A program made the position numbers and the translations under genes. Of a DNA stretch of 64,000 bases, positions 17,679 through 25,693 are shown piece after piece; position 1 is the first letter of the stretch, and every line of letters begins with the position of its first letter. Below the pieces are notes generated by a model. It did not search any database and was not told the origin of the DNA. It saw only the letters and a program-made list of their open reading frames with translations. The stretch spans positions 248,001 to 312,000 of the forward strand of contig NZ_JAPUBT010000001.1 in NCBI RefSeq assembly GCF_030397665.1, in the 5' to 3' direction. Origin of the DNA: Janthinobacterium sp. SUN073 (GTDB lineage Bacteria; Pseudomonadota; Gammaproteobacteria; Burkholderiales; Burkholderiaceae_D).

Positions 17679-17710
17679 GCAAAAAGCCCAACCGTTCAAG
17701 GCTGGGCTTT
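17679..17710 (-). terminator. Terminator of tRNA-Asn copy 2
   Basis: Inverted repeat aaagccca (17683-17690) and tgggcttt (17703-17710), with a short A-run at the left that reads as U on the minus strand. It is placed like the terminators of the other copies but its stem sequence is different. Confidence 0.75.
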
Positions 17711-17726
17711 CTGCTACTGCATGTTC

Positions 17727-17802
17727 TGGCTCCCCGACCTGGACTCGAACCAGGGACCTGCGGATTAACAGTCCGTCGCTCTACCAACTGAGCTATCAGG
17801 GA
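17727..17802 (-). tRNA. tRNA-Asn(GTT), copy 2
   Basis: A 76-base gene identical to the copies at 5303, 18341 and 18553, with anticodon GTT and encoded CCA. It lies 12.4 kb from copy 1 in the same orientation, so the two form direct repeats around the accessory segment. Confidence 0.97.
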
Positions 17803-17813
17803 AAAGAGGCCGC

Positions 17814-17842
17814 ATTTTATAGGGTAAATTTTACGCTGTCCA
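17814..17842 (-). promoter_or_regulatory. Sigma-70 promoter of tRNA-Asn copy 2
   Basis: On the minus strand TGGACA (17842-17837), a 17-base spacer and TAAAAT (17819-17814). The -35 element and its flanks match those of copy 3. Confidence 0.82.
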
Positions 17843-17890
17843 GATTTCCCCCGAAAAAGGTGTATTTTCCTGCCTCACCTTGCACGACGG

Positions 17891-18217
17891 TCAGCCGGGA
17901 TGCTCTTGCGGATAGTAGTCAAATACCAGCACACGGCCCAGCCATGGCTTGAGCTGCTCGACAAAGGCCAGGTGGGCCGGATGGGTCAGATACACGTCGC
18001 GCGCTCCGGCGTCATCGAAGGTCAGGGTAAAGCAATCGGTAAAGCCATCATCGAGGCCTTCCGGGCTGACGTTCGGCCCCCATTCAAATTGCCGCACGCC
18101 GGGAATGCGGTGTTTCAGCTGGGAAAATTCGTAGACGAGTTCGGCATGCTTGGCGGAGGTGATGCCATCGAGGAAGTCGCACAGGACGATATGGCGCAAG
18201 GCAGAGGTACAAGTCAT
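17891..18217 (-). CDS. Dabb-family (stress-responsive A/B barrel) protein
   Basis: A 108-residue protein starting at ATG 18217. It shows the Dabb pattern: LRHIVLCDFLDG at the start, then LKHRIPGVRQFEWG, GLDDGFTDCFTLTFDD and a C-terminal HPAHLAFVEQLKPWLGRVLVFDYY. Such small proteins form dimeric ferredoxin-like barrels; some are monooxygenases or cyclases, most have no known role. It sits alone between tRNA-Asn copies 2 and 3, an odd place for a single gene. Confidence 0.85.
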   Translation of the reverse strand: MTCTSALRHIVLCDFLDGITSAKHAELVYEFSQLKHRIPGVRQFEWGPNVSPEGLDDGFTDCFTLTFDDAGARDVYLTHPAHLAFVEQLKPWLGRVLVFDYYPQEHPG

Positions 18218-18302
18218 GGGAAGGGGCTCCTGAAGTGATGCATTCAGGATAGCGCAAAACGCGATCACGCACAGGCCGGCCCTACGGGCTGCGGCGAAAA
18301 AC

Positions 18303-18332
18303 AAAAAAGGCCATGTTTTTCAACATGGCCTT
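18303..18332 (-). terminator. Terminator of tRNA-Asn copy 3
   Basis: Inverted repeat aaggccatgtt (18307-18317) and aacatggcctt (18322-18332) with a four-base loop and a T-run on the minus strand. It differs from the copy 4 terminator by one compensated base pair, so the stem is conserved. Confidence 0.85.
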
Positions 18333-18340
18333 CCGAATTC

Positions 18341-18416
18341 TGGCTCCCCGACCTGGACTCGAACCAGGGACCTGCGGATTAACAGTCCGTCGCTCTACCA
18401 ACTGAGCTATCAGGGA
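18341..18416 (-). tRNA. tRNA-Asn(GTT), copy 3
   Basis: A 76-base gene identical to the other three copies. Its 3' flank, including ttccgaattc and the terminator, is nearly the same as that of copy 4, 136 bases away, which shows a tandem duplication. Confidence 0.97.
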
Positions 18417-18427
18417 AAAGAGGCCGT

Positions 18428-18456
18428 ATTATATAGGCCAAATCTGGCGCTGTCCA
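18428..18456 (-). promoter_or_regulatory. Sigma-70 promoter of tRNA-Asn copy 3
   Basis: On the minus strand TGGACA (18456-18451), 17 bases, TATAAT (18433-18428). Spacing and position relative to the tRNA match copies 1 and 2. Confidence 0.85.
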
Positions 18457-18514
18457 GATTTCCATAGGGAAATTCTTATGCCGGCCATGACGCCTGCGCT
18501 GGCGCCGCAAAAAC

Positions 18515-18544
18515 AAAAAAGGCCACGTTTTTCAACGTGGCCTT
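18515..18544 (-). terminator. Terminator of tRNA-Asn copy 4
   Basis: Inverted repeat aaggccacgtt (18519-18529) and aacgtggcctt (18534-18544), loop of four, followed on the minus strand by a T-run. Confidence 0.85.
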
Positions 18545-18552
18545 CCGAATTC

Positions 18553-18628
18553 TGGCTCCCCGACCTGGACTCGAACCAGGGACCTGCGGATTAACAGTCC
18601 GTCGCTCTACCAACTGAGCTATCAGGGA
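18553..18628 (-). tRNA. tRNA-Asn(GTT), copy 4
   Basis: A 76-base gene identical to copies 1 to 3, with GTT anticodon and encoded CCA. It is the upstream member of the tandem pair. Confidence 0.97.
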
Positions 18629-18639
18629 AAAGAGGCAAT

Positions 18640-18668
18640 ATTATATGTCGGCTGTTTCGTATTTGCAA
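18640..18668 (-). promoter_or_regulatory. Sigma-70 promoter of tRNA-Asn copy 4
   Basis: On the minus strand TTGCAA (18668-18663), 17 bases, TATAAT (18645-18640). The -35 hexamer and upstream region differ from the other three copies, so this copy kept another upstream flank. Confidence 0.8.
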
Positions 18669-18759
18669 GACTCATACTGCACCCCGACAAACACGGCCTT
18701 CGCCGACTTCCCACTGCCATCAGCACCACACTTGCATGCAGCGCCGAAGAAGCAAGATC

Positions 18760-19974
18760 TTAAAGCACTTTGGCGATCGCGTCAATGACGATGTCGATAT
18801 TGCGCGAATTCAACGCTGCCACGCAGATACGGCCCGTGTCGACGGCGTAGATCGATTGCTCGCGCAAGGTCGCCACTTGTTCCTTGGTGAGACCCGAGTA
18901 CGAGAACATGCCGATTTGCTGGCGCACGAATTCGAAGTCGTGGCCTGGCGCCTTGACCTTCAGTTTTTCCACGAAGGCATTGCGCATTTCACGGATGCGC
19001 ACGCGCATGCCGGCCAGCTCCTCTTCCCACAGCTGGCGCAGTTCCGGCGTGGCCAGGACGGTGGCGACCACCTTGCCGCCGTGTACTGGCGGGTTCGAGT
19101 AGTTGGTGCGCACGACGCGTTTCAATTGCGACAACAGACGGGACGCTTCCTCGGCGCTCGATGCGACGACGCTCAGGGCGCCCACGCGCTCACCGTACAG
19201 CGAGAACGATTTCGAGAACGAGTTCGATACCAGCAGCGGGCCGCCCGCGTCGGCGAAGCGGCGCACCACGGCGCCGTCTTCGGCGATGCCGTTGGCAAAG
19301 CCCTGATAAGCCATGTCCAGGAACGGCACCAGGCCGCGCGACGTGACCACGCTGATGATCTGATCCCACTGGGCCACGCTCAGGTCGGCGCCCGTCGGGT
19401 TGTGGCAGCAGGCGTGCAGCACGACGATGGAGCCCGCAGGCATGGCGTTCAGGCTGGCCAGCATGCCGTCGAAGTTCACGCCATGGGTGGCGGCATCGTA
19501 GTACGTGTAGTTATTCACGACGAAACCGGCGCTTTCGAACAGCGCGCGGTGGTTTTCCCAGCTCGGGTCGCTGATGTAGACTTGCGCACCCGGCGCGAAG
19601 CGCTGCAGGAAGTCGGCGCCGATCTTCAGTGCACCCGTGCCGCCGATGGCTTGCACGGTGATGGCGCGGCGCTCTTGAATAACGGCGCTATCGGCGCCAA
19701 ATACGAGTTCTTGCACCGCCTTGTCGTAGGCAGCCAGGCCTTCGATCGGCAGATAGGTGCGTGGCGAAGCCTGCTCGATCAGGATGGCTTCCGCCTTGCG
19801 TACGCAAGCTAACAGAGGCACTTTACCGTTGTCGTCATAATAGACGCCAACGCCCAGATTGATTTTGGCGGGATTCTGGTCCGCGTTAAATGCTTCGGTG
19901 ATGCCCAGGATCGGGTCGCGTGGGGCCATCTCGATGGCGCTAAACAGACTGGCAGAAACAGTTGGGTTCGTCAT
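18760..19974 (-). CDS. tyrB: Aromatic amino acid / aspartate aminotransferase (class I)
   Basis: A 404-residue PLP enzyme starting at ATG 19974 (MTNPTVSASLFSAIEMAPRD). The family signatures are clear: INLGVGVYYDDNG near the start, HNPTGADLS, and the PLP lysine in SNSFSKSFSLYGERVGAL, followed by Arg in RVVRTNYSNPP. These match the AspC/TyrB subgroup, which transaminates aspartate or aromatic amino acids with 2-oxoglutarate. Betaproteobacterial members beside uvrB are usually called aromatic aminotransferase. The split between aspartate and aromatic preference is not certain from sequence. It is divergent from uvrB, with 112 bases between. Confidence 0.9.
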   Translation of the reverse strand: MTNPTVSASLFSAIEMAPRDPILGITEAFNADQNPAKINLGVGVYYDDNGKVPLLACVRKAEAILIEQASPRTYLPIEGLAAYDKAVQELVFGADSAVIQERRAITVQAIGGTGALKIGADFLQRFAPGAQVYISDPSWENHRALFESAGFVVNNYTYYDAATHGVNFDGMLASLNAMPAGSIVVLHACCHNPTGADLSVAQWDQIISVVTSRGLVPFLDMAYQGFANGIAEDGAVVRRFADAGGPLLVSNSFSKSFSLYGERVGALSVVASSAEEASRLLSQLKRVVRTNYSNPPVHGGKVVATVLATPELRQLWEEELAGMRVRIREMRNAFVEKLKVKAPGHDFEFVRQQIGMFSYSGLTKEQVATLREQSIYAVDTGRICVAALNSRNIDIVIDAIAKVL

Positions 19975-20086
19975 GATAAGATTGGATTCGATTGGAAGCA
20001 GGTTCACAGCGGAGTTGTAGACAGCGCCCCAAAATACAACGCCAGGGCCGCCAGCAGAGCACTATTCTAACAAAGGTCTGATTCAC

Positions 20087-22174
20087 ATGCCCGAATTATC
20101 TACCGCCAGCGAGGCGGAAAGCGCAATTATCTCTTTCCCGGATTCCCCCTTCAAGCTGCACCAGCCCTTCTCTCCGGCCGGTGATCAGCCGGCGGCGATC
20201 GCCCAGTTATCCGAGGGAATTGCCGATGGACTGGCCTTCCAGACCCTGCTGGGCGTGACCGGTTCGGGCAAGACCTACACCATGGCCAACGTCATCGCGC
20301 GCATGGGCCGGCCCGCCATCGTCTTCGCCCCCAACAAGACGCTGGCGGCGCAGCTGTACAGCGAGTTCCGCGACTTTTTCCCGCAAAATGCGGTCGAATA
20401 CTTCGTCAGTTACTACGATTACTACCAGCCCGAAGCCTACGTGCCGCAGCGCGACCTGTTCATCGAAAAGGACTCGTCGATCAACGAGCATATCGAACAG
20501 ATGCGTTTGTCGTGCACCAAGTCGCTGATGGAGCGGCGCGACGTCATCATCGTCGCCACCGTCTCGGCCATCTACGGTATCGGTAACCCCAACGAATACC
20601 ACCAGATGATCCTGACGTTGCGCGTAAAAGACAGAGTCAGCCAGCGCGACGTCATCGCGCGCCTGATCCAGATGCAGTACACGCGCAACGAGGTCGACTT
20701 CGGCCGCGGCACCTTCCGCGTGCGCGGCGATACCATCGACATCTTCCCCGCCGAGCATGCGGAACTGGCCGTGCGCCTGGAAATGTTCGACGACGAGATC
20801 GAATCGATCCAGCTGTTCGACCCGCTGACGGGCCGCGTGCGGCAAAAAATCCCCCGCTTCACCGTGTACCCGGGTTCGCACTACGTGACGCCCCGCTCCA
20901 CCGTGCTGCGCGCCGTGGAAACCATCAAGGACGAGCTGCGCGAGCGCCTCGATTTCTTCCGCAAGGAAAATAAATTGATCGAAGAGCAGCGGCTGGAACA
21001 GCGCACGCGCTTCGACCTGGAAATGATGGCCGAAATCGGTTTCACCAAGGGCATCGAAAACTACTCGCGCCACCTGTCCGGCGCGCTGCCGGGCGAACCG
21101 CCGCCCACCCTGGTCGACTATCTGCCGCCCGACGCGCTGATGTTCCTCGACGAGTCGCACGTGCTGACGGGCCAGCTGAGCGCCATGTACAACGGCGACC
21201 GCTCGCGCAAGACGAACCTGGTCGACTACGGCTTCCGCCTGCCGTCGGCGCTGGACAACCGGCCCTTGAAATTCGAGGAATTCGAGCAAAAGATGCGCCA
21301 GACGGTGTTCGTCTCGGCCACGCCGGGCGACTACGAAAAAAACCATTCCGACCAGGTGGTCGAACAGGTGGTGCGCCCCACGGGCCTGGTCGACCCGCAG
21401 ATCATCGTGCGCCCCGCCAGCACGCAGGTGGACGACCTGATGTCGGAAATCGTCGAGCGCATCAAGAAGGACGAGCGCGTGCTGGTCACCACGCTCACCA
21501 AGCGCATGTCGGAGCAATTGACGGAATACCTGGGCGACCATGGCATCAAGGTGCGCTACCTGCACAGCGATATCGAAACGGTGGAGCGCGTGGAAATCCT
21601 GCGCGACCTGCGCCTGGGCACCTTCGACGTGCTGGTGGGGATCAACCTGCTGCGCGAGGGCCTGGACTTGCCGGAAGTGTCGCTGGTCGCCATCCTCGAC
21701 GCGGACAAGGAAGGCTTCTTGCGCTCCGAGCGCAGCCTGATCCAGACCATCGGCCGCGCCGCGCGTAACCTGAACGGCACGGCGATCCTGTACGGCGACC
21801 GCATCACGGACTCCATGCGCCGCGCCATCGACGAGACGGAGCGCCGCCGCGCCAAGCAGATCGCTTTCAATACGGCCAACAACATCATCCCGATCGGCGT
21901 GAAAAAATCGATCCGCGAAATGATCGACGGCGTCTACAGCCCGCAGGAAGCGCGCGACAACCTGCAAGTGGCGCAGGAAGCGGCGAAGTTCGAAGCCATG
22001 AACGAGAAACAGGTCAGCAAGGAAATCAAGCGCCTGGAAAAACTGATGCTCGACCACGCCAAGAACCTGGAGTTCGAAAAGGCGGCGCAGGTGCGCGACC
22101 AGCTGCACATCCTCAAGCAGCAGCTGTTCGGCGCGCCGGGCACGGACAATGTGGCGTCGATACTGGGAAAATGA
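20087..22174 (+). CDS. uvrB: Excinuclease ABC subunit B
   Basis: A 695-residue protein of the usual UvrB length. It has the Walker A motif GVTGSGKT near residue 56, the beta-hairpin region [15 protein letters not shown] used for damage insertion, the helicase motif [30 protein letters not shown], and the C-terminal UVR motif ([20 protein letters not shown]) that binds UvrC. It loads with UvrA on damaged DNA during nucleotide excision repair. No LexA-type operator was recognised in the 112-base upstream gap. Confidence 0.98.
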   Translation: MPELSTASEAESAIISFPDSPFKLHQPFSPAGDQPAAIAQLSEGIADGLAFQTLLGVTGSGKTYTMANVIARMGRPAIVFAPNKTLAAQLYSEFRDFFPQNAVEYFVSYYDYYQPEAYVPQRDLFIEKDSSINEHIEQMRLSCTKSLMERRDVIIVATVSAIYGIGNPNEYHQMILTLRVKDRVSQRDVIARLIQMQYTRNEVDFGRGTFRVRGDTIDIFPAEHAELAVRLEMFDDEIESIQLFDPLTGRVRQKIPRFTVYPGSHYVTPRSTVLRAVETIKDELRERLDFFRKENKLIEEQRLEQRTRFDLEMMAEIGFTKGIENYSRHLSGALPGEPPPTLVDYLPPDALMFLDESHVLTGQLSAMYNGDRSRKTNLVDYGFRLPSALDNRPLKFEEFEQKMRQTVFVSATPGDYEKNHSDQVVEQVVRPTGLVDPQIIVRPASTQVDDLMSEIVERIKKDERVLVTTLTKRMSEQLTEYLGDHGIKVRYLHSDIETVERVEILRDLRLGTFDVLVGINLLREGLDLPEVSLVAILDADKEGFLRSERSLIQTIGRAARNLNGTAILYGDRITDSMRRAIDETERRRAKQIAFNTANNIIPIGVKKSIREMIDGVYSPQEARDNLQVAQEAAKFEAMNEKQVSKEIKRLEKLMLDHAKNLEFEKAAQVRDQLHILKQQLFGAPGTDNVASILGK

Positions 22175-22186
22175 ATACCACGCCAT

Positions 22187-22284
22187 GCGTAGGTCGGATT
22201 AGGCCCTGCGGGCCGTAATCCGACAACATTGTTGGCGCTGGTGGTGGTGTCGGATTACGCGCGGAGCGCTAATCCGACCTACGC
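22187..22284. repeat. Paired REP-like palindromic element behind uvrB
   Basis: Two hairpins share the same stem: gtcggatta...taatccgac at 22194-22223 and again at 22249-22278. The outer sequences gcgtaggtcggatta (22187-22201) and taatccgacctacgc (22270-22284) are exact inverse copies, giving the head-to-head layout of a bacterial interspersed mosaic element. It lies between convergent genes, a common place for REP elements, where it may protect mRNA ends or end transcription. Confidence 0.85.
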
Positions 22285-22305
22285 GGCGACCCGACCTGCC
22301 GGCTT

Positions 22306-23256
22306 TCAACGTTCCTGAACAAACGCCGTCACCGCGTCGACCAGCGCGGGCGCCAGCGGCAGCGCGGGATCGCCATACGACGGCAGTTGCTGCGCCAAAT
22401 CGCCACTGACCATTTTCAATACATGGTTCATGCCCGGCACAATCACCAGTCTGGCCGCCGGTGCGGCGGCCGACAAGGCTTGCGCATCGGCCACCGACAC
22501 TTGCAAATCGGTCGTCCCCTGCAGTATCAATAGCGGCATGCGCAAGGCGCCAACCGCCGCGCGCGGATCGACCTTCAGCGATGAAATCAGATACGGCTGC
22601 ACCGAAGGCCGGTACAGCGCCAGCAAGGCCGGCGGCACGTCGCTTACCCGCTCGCCCCGCTTAAGCGCCAGCAGGATGCGCTCGTTTTGCGCATACAGGT
22701 CGGGCGGCAGACGCGGCTTCAATTGCACGCGCAGGATATCGTCGAGCGCATTGCCGGCGCCGGCAATCAGCACACAGCCATCAAGCTGCGCTCTCTGGCA
22801 AGCCACCATCGCGATCAGCGCCCCCTCGCTATGCCCGGCCATCAGCACATTCGTAAAGCGCGGGTCGGCGCGCAACTGACGCAACCACGCAGTGGCGTCA
22901 TCGATATAGTCGTCCAAGCGCAGGTCGGCTTCGCGTCGCCCCGCCGATGCACTGGCGCCGATCCCGCGCTTGTCATAGCGCAGCGTAGCGATGCCATTGC
23001 GCGCCAGCGCGTCGGCCAGCATGCGCAACGTATTACTCTGGCCCGGCAGCATGGCGCTATTGCCATTGCGATCGGTCGGACCGGAGCCCGCATGCAGCAG
23101 CACCACTGGCACTTTCCCTTGCCGATCCGGCATCGACAGCGTGCCATGCAAGACGCCGCCAGCCACCGCCAGCGCCACCTCCTGTTCACCTCCGGTGGCG
23201 GCGCGTACCGGCAAGCACACCATCAAGACCAGCATTCCCAGCATCCATCGCAACAT
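22306..23256 (-). CDS. Exported alpha/beta hydrolase
   Basis: A 316-residue protein with a signal peptide (residues 1-20, cut after PVRA or nearby). The hydrolase core has VVLLHAGSGPTDRNGN (oxyanion loop), RYDKRGIGAS, the nucleophile Ser143 in GHSEGA, an acid in QGTTDLQVS and a histidine in PGMNHVLK. This is the periplasmic esterase-like branch often fused to other domains, here alone. It is just downstream of the sdpI-like gene (12 bases) and may share its transcript. Confidence 0.87.
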   Translation of the reverse strand: MLRWMLGMLVLMVCLPVRAATGGEQEVALAVAGGVLHGTLSMPDRQGKVPVVLLHAGSGPTDRNGNSAMLPGQSNTLRMLADALARNGIATLRYDKRGIGASASAGRREADLRLDDYIDDATAWLRQLRADPRFTNVLMAGHSEGALIAMVACQRAQLDGCVLIAGAGNALDDILRVQLKPRLPPDLYAQNERILLALKRGERVSDVPPALLALYRPSVQPYLISSLKVDPRAAVGALRMPLLILQGTTDLQVSVADAQALSAAAPAARLVIVPGMNHVLKMVSGDLAQQLPSYGDPALPLAPALVDAVTAFVQER

Positions 23257-23268
23257 CGCCCCCTCCTG

Positions 23269-23925
23269 TCAGTGCATTTCCAGTTGATCTTTATCCAGCC
23301 GCTTGTACTGCACCAGCGAGTACAGGATGGCCAGCGGCGCCCAGGCGAACACCAGCACCAGCAGCAGCCAGCCCGGTGCGCCACACGCCAGCGCGGCCAG
23401 TCCCAGCAAGCCGCTGCCCACCATCAGCCTGGCGGCCAGCCGGTGCGTGGCATACCAGACGCGCTCACTGGCCAGTGTCCACGGGGTGCGGATACCCAGA
23501 TAAAAATTGCGCCGCACCTTGCCCATGGGATTACCTGCCAGGATCAGCATCACGCACAGGCCCGCCGGTACCGCCCGGCCGATGGGCACCGCCACGCCAG
23601 CGGCACTGGCCAGTACCAGGCCATGTACATACGCCAGCAGGCCCAGCACGACGCCGAAGCTGTAGTAGAAGGTCGACTCGAACGGCTGCACCTCGAAGCG
23701 GCGCGGCGACAGCGAGGGCAGCACGAGCGCCAGCATCAGCATGCACGCCATCAGGCCCGGCCCGAGCAGCCACAGCACGGCGCGCGGCGCATAGCCGTCC
23801 ACCTCGCCGCGGTAATTCCAATGCACGGCCACCACCTCCGGCAACTGCGGCCAGGCATACAGGGTGGCCGCACTGACGGCCACGATCATCAACAGGCTCA
23901 GGGCGATAAAGCGCGCTTTCATCAT
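23269..23925 (-). CDS. SdpI/YhfL-family membrane protein
   Basis: A 218-residue protein with about six membrane helices. The N-terminal LPEVVAVHWNYRGEVDGYAPR is the DUF1648 signature, and the later GNPMGKVRRNFYLGIRTPWTL with SERVWYATHRLAA is the SdpI signature. In Bacillus subtilis SdpI gives immunity to the SdpC toxin and signals to the SdpR repressor. Here the upstream gene is an ArsR-type repressor that overlaps it (ATGATG), the same pairing. No toxin gene is visible, so the role could be a general envelope-stress response. Confidence 0.88.
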   Translation of the reverse strand: MMKARFIALSLLMIVAVSAATLYAWPQLPEVVAVHWNYRGEVDGYAPRAVLWLLGPGLMACMLMLALVLPSLSPRRFEVQPFESTFYYSFGVVLGLLAYVHGLVLASAAGVAVPIGRAVPAGLCVMLILAGNPMGKVRRNFYLGIRTPWTLASERVWYATHRLAARLMVGSGLLGLAALACGAPGWLLLVLVFAWAPLAILYSLVQYKRLDKDQLEMH

Positions 23926-24206
23926 TTGCTCTCCTTGTGGTCGGTATCGGTCAGGTCCAGCATCCAGGCCAGTACGTCCTGCAGCACCGTGGTATTCAAG
24001 CCATACCAGATGGTCTGCCCTTCGCGCCGGCGCGTGATCAGATCGGCATCCGCCAGCACCGCAAAATGATGCGACATGGTCGGCTTGCTCATCTCAAACC
24101 GGGCGGCCAGGTCGCCGGCCGTCATTTCACCGGTCCGCAGCAGCCGCAGTATCTCGCGCCGCGCAGGATCGGCGATGGCCTTGAAGGCGCTGTTGGTGGC
24201 ACTCAT
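23922..24206 (-). CDS. ArsR-family repressor, SdpR-like
   Basis: A 94-residue winged-helix repressor: FKAIADPARREILRLLRTG, then TAGDLAARFEMSKPTMSHHFAVL (recognition helix) and DLITRRREGQTIWYGLN (wing). The cysteine metal site of classical ArsR proteins is missing, as in SdpR. It is the first gene of the operon and overlaps the sdpI-like gene by four bases. A palindrome in its promoter is a likely autoregulatory operator. Confidence 0.88.
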   Translation of the reverse strand: MSATNSAFKAIADPARREILRLLRTGEMTAGDLAARFEMSKPTMSHHFAVLADADLITRRREGQTIWYGLNTTVLQDVLAWMLDLTDTDHKESK

Positions 24207-24223
24207 ATTGAGACAAACGCCTA

Positions 24224-24252
24224 ATTAGATAACCATCTAAATATAAAGACAA
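24224..24252 (-). promoter_or_regulatory. Promoter with overlapping palindromic operator for the SdpR/SdpI-like operon
   Basis: On the minus strand TTGTCT (24252-24247), 17 bases, TCTAAT (24229-24224) form a fair sigma-70 promoter. The palindrome TTAGATggttATCTAA (24240-24225) covers the spacer and the -10 hexamer, so a bound dimer would block RNA polymerase. Binding by the ArsR-type protein is inferred. The predicted start leaves only about ten bases of leader. Confidence 0.65.
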
Positions 24253-24299
24253 GTGCGACGGAGGTCAAGCGATTTCCAGCGCCTGCCCCGTCCCTTCCC

Positions 24300-24794
24300 C
24301 TACTCCGGCAGCGAGTAATCGATGTCGTAGAAATGCTGGCCATTTTCAATGCGGATGGCCAGCGTGCCGCTGATACCCGTCAGCTGCCCCGTGCCGGAAT
24401 GCGGCACGATGACGATGCTCAGCTCCTGCCTGCCGTCGGCCATCGTGCCCGCATGCTGCGCCACGAAGCTGCCCTGCCTGCCCTGCAGCACGCCTGCAAT
24501 GGCTTCCATCGCGACATAGCCGGCCGCGCCTTGGGTGTCCGTCACGCCATTGAGCATCTGCCCAGTGGCAGTGGCAACCAGGTCGCCCGCATACACCTTG
24601 TCAAGCAGCACCCTTCCCAAGCTCGTGCGCCCCGCGCGCTGCGGCGCCGTGGCCGGCGTCATGCTGATGCTAAAACTTCCCGTAGCGTGCGCGTGCATGC
24701 GATGATCTCCCTCTGCAGACAAGGCGGCGCCGGCTGGCGCCACCAATAGACAACATGCGGCCAGCATCAGGCCCGACAAACTGTGTGATTTCAT
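24300..24794 (-). CDS. Secreted DUF3224-family protein
   Basis: A 164-residue protein starting at ATG 24794 with a signal peptide (residues 1 to about 28). The mature part matches DUF3224, a small beta-barrel related in shape to allene oxide cyclase: HATGSFSISMTP, GRVLLDKVYAGDLVATATGQML, YVAMEAIAGVLQGRQGSFVAQHAG and VPHSGTGQLTGISGTLAI. Most members are cytoplasmic; this one is exported. It is divergent from an AraC regulator that starts 57 bases away and may control it. Function unknown. Confidence 0.83.
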   Translation of the reverse strand: MKSHSLSGLMLAACCLLVAPAGAALSAEGDHRMHAHATGSFSISMTPATAPQRAGRTSLGRVLLDKVYAGDLVATATGQMLNGVTDTQGAAGYVAMEAIAGVLQGRQGSFVAQHAGTMADGRQELSIVIVPHSGTGQLTGISGTLAIRIENGQHFYDIDYSLPE

Positions 24795-24850
24795 GATTCC
24801 CTTCCGATCAATGCGAGAGGGCCAGCTTAAGGCCGCGCAGGAGACAAATA

Positions 24851-25693
24851 TTGGATAAAACCGACAGTACGATGAATCTGCTCGCCGCGCGCGGCCAGGC
24901 GCCAAAAGGCATCGTCGACCCGCAGGCGGCGGCGCGCCGCATACGCCTGGCAACCTATCCACCGGCTGCCGCGCTGGCGCCGTTTGTCGACTACTTCTGG
25001 GTGGTGGAATGGGACCGGCGGGGCTGCGCGCCGGAGACGCAGCGCGTGCTGCCCTACCCGAACGCCCACCTGGTATTCGACCTTGGGCGCAGCGCCATCC
25101 ATGGCGTGGTGCGCGGCGCCTTTGACCGGCCGTTGATCGGTGCCGGCAAAGTATTGGGCGTGCGTTTCGCGCCAGGCGGCCTGCGCCCGTTCATCACGCA
25201 GCCACTGTCAACCTTCACCGACACGACCATCGCGGCCGATGCGCTGCTGGGCATGCCGGCAGCGCAAGCCGAGGCGCTGGTGCTGCAGCAAGCCGGCGAT
25301 GCGGCCATGGTGGCGCAAGCACAGGCACTGCTGCTGGCAAGACTGCCGCAGGTCGATGAGGCCGCCCTGCTGGCCGCCCGCTTGACTGCTGCGGCGGCGG
25401 CCCACCACGGCCCCACGAGCGTGGAGCAGCTGTGCGAGCACATGGCCATCGGCGAACGCAGGCTGCAGCGCCTGTTCGCCAACTACGTGGGCGTGCCGCC
25501 GAAATGGGTGATCCAGCGCTACCGCCTGCAAGAGGCGATCTGGCGCCTGGCGCAGCCCGATGCGCCCGACCTGGCCAGCCTGGCGCATGCACTGGGCTTT
25601 TTTGACCAGGCCCATTTCAGCCGCAGTTTTGCGGAACTGGTGGGCAGCACGCCGTTCGACTATCGCCGCTCGCAGCTGCCCACGCCTGCCTAG
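24851..25693 (+). CDS. AraC-family transcriptional regulator
   Basis: The start is TTG 24851, supported by AGGAG at 24839-24843; the next in-frame ATG, 24872, has no such site. The 280-residue protein has an N-terminal ligand domain (PFVDYFWVVEWD, HLVFDLG, GVRFAPGGLRPF) of the type found in many one-component AraC regulators, and two C-terminal helix-turn-helices ending in the signature SLAHALGFFDQAHFSRSFAELVGSTPFDYR. Its stop and that of denD share the tetranucleotide CTAG at 25690-25693. The ligand is unknown. Confidence 0.9.
   Translation: MDKTDSTMNLLAARGQAPKGIVDPQAAARRIRLATYPPAAALAPFVDYFWVVEWDRRGCAPETQRVLPYPNAHLVFDLGRSAIHGVVRGAFDRPLIGAGKVLGVRFAPGGLRPFITQPLSTFTDTTIAADALLGMPAAQAEALVLQQAGDAAMVAQAQALLLARLPQVDEAALLAARLTAAAAAHHGPTSVEQLCEHMAIGERRLQRLFANYVGVPPKWVIQRYRLQEAIWRLAQPDAPDLASLAHALGFFDQAHFSRSFAELVGSTPFDYRRSQLPTPA

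Noticed and set aside
20207..22186. Open frame of 659 codons antisense to uvrB
   Set aside because: uvrB on the other strand is unmistakable; the antisense product is low-complexity Val/His/Arg-rich.
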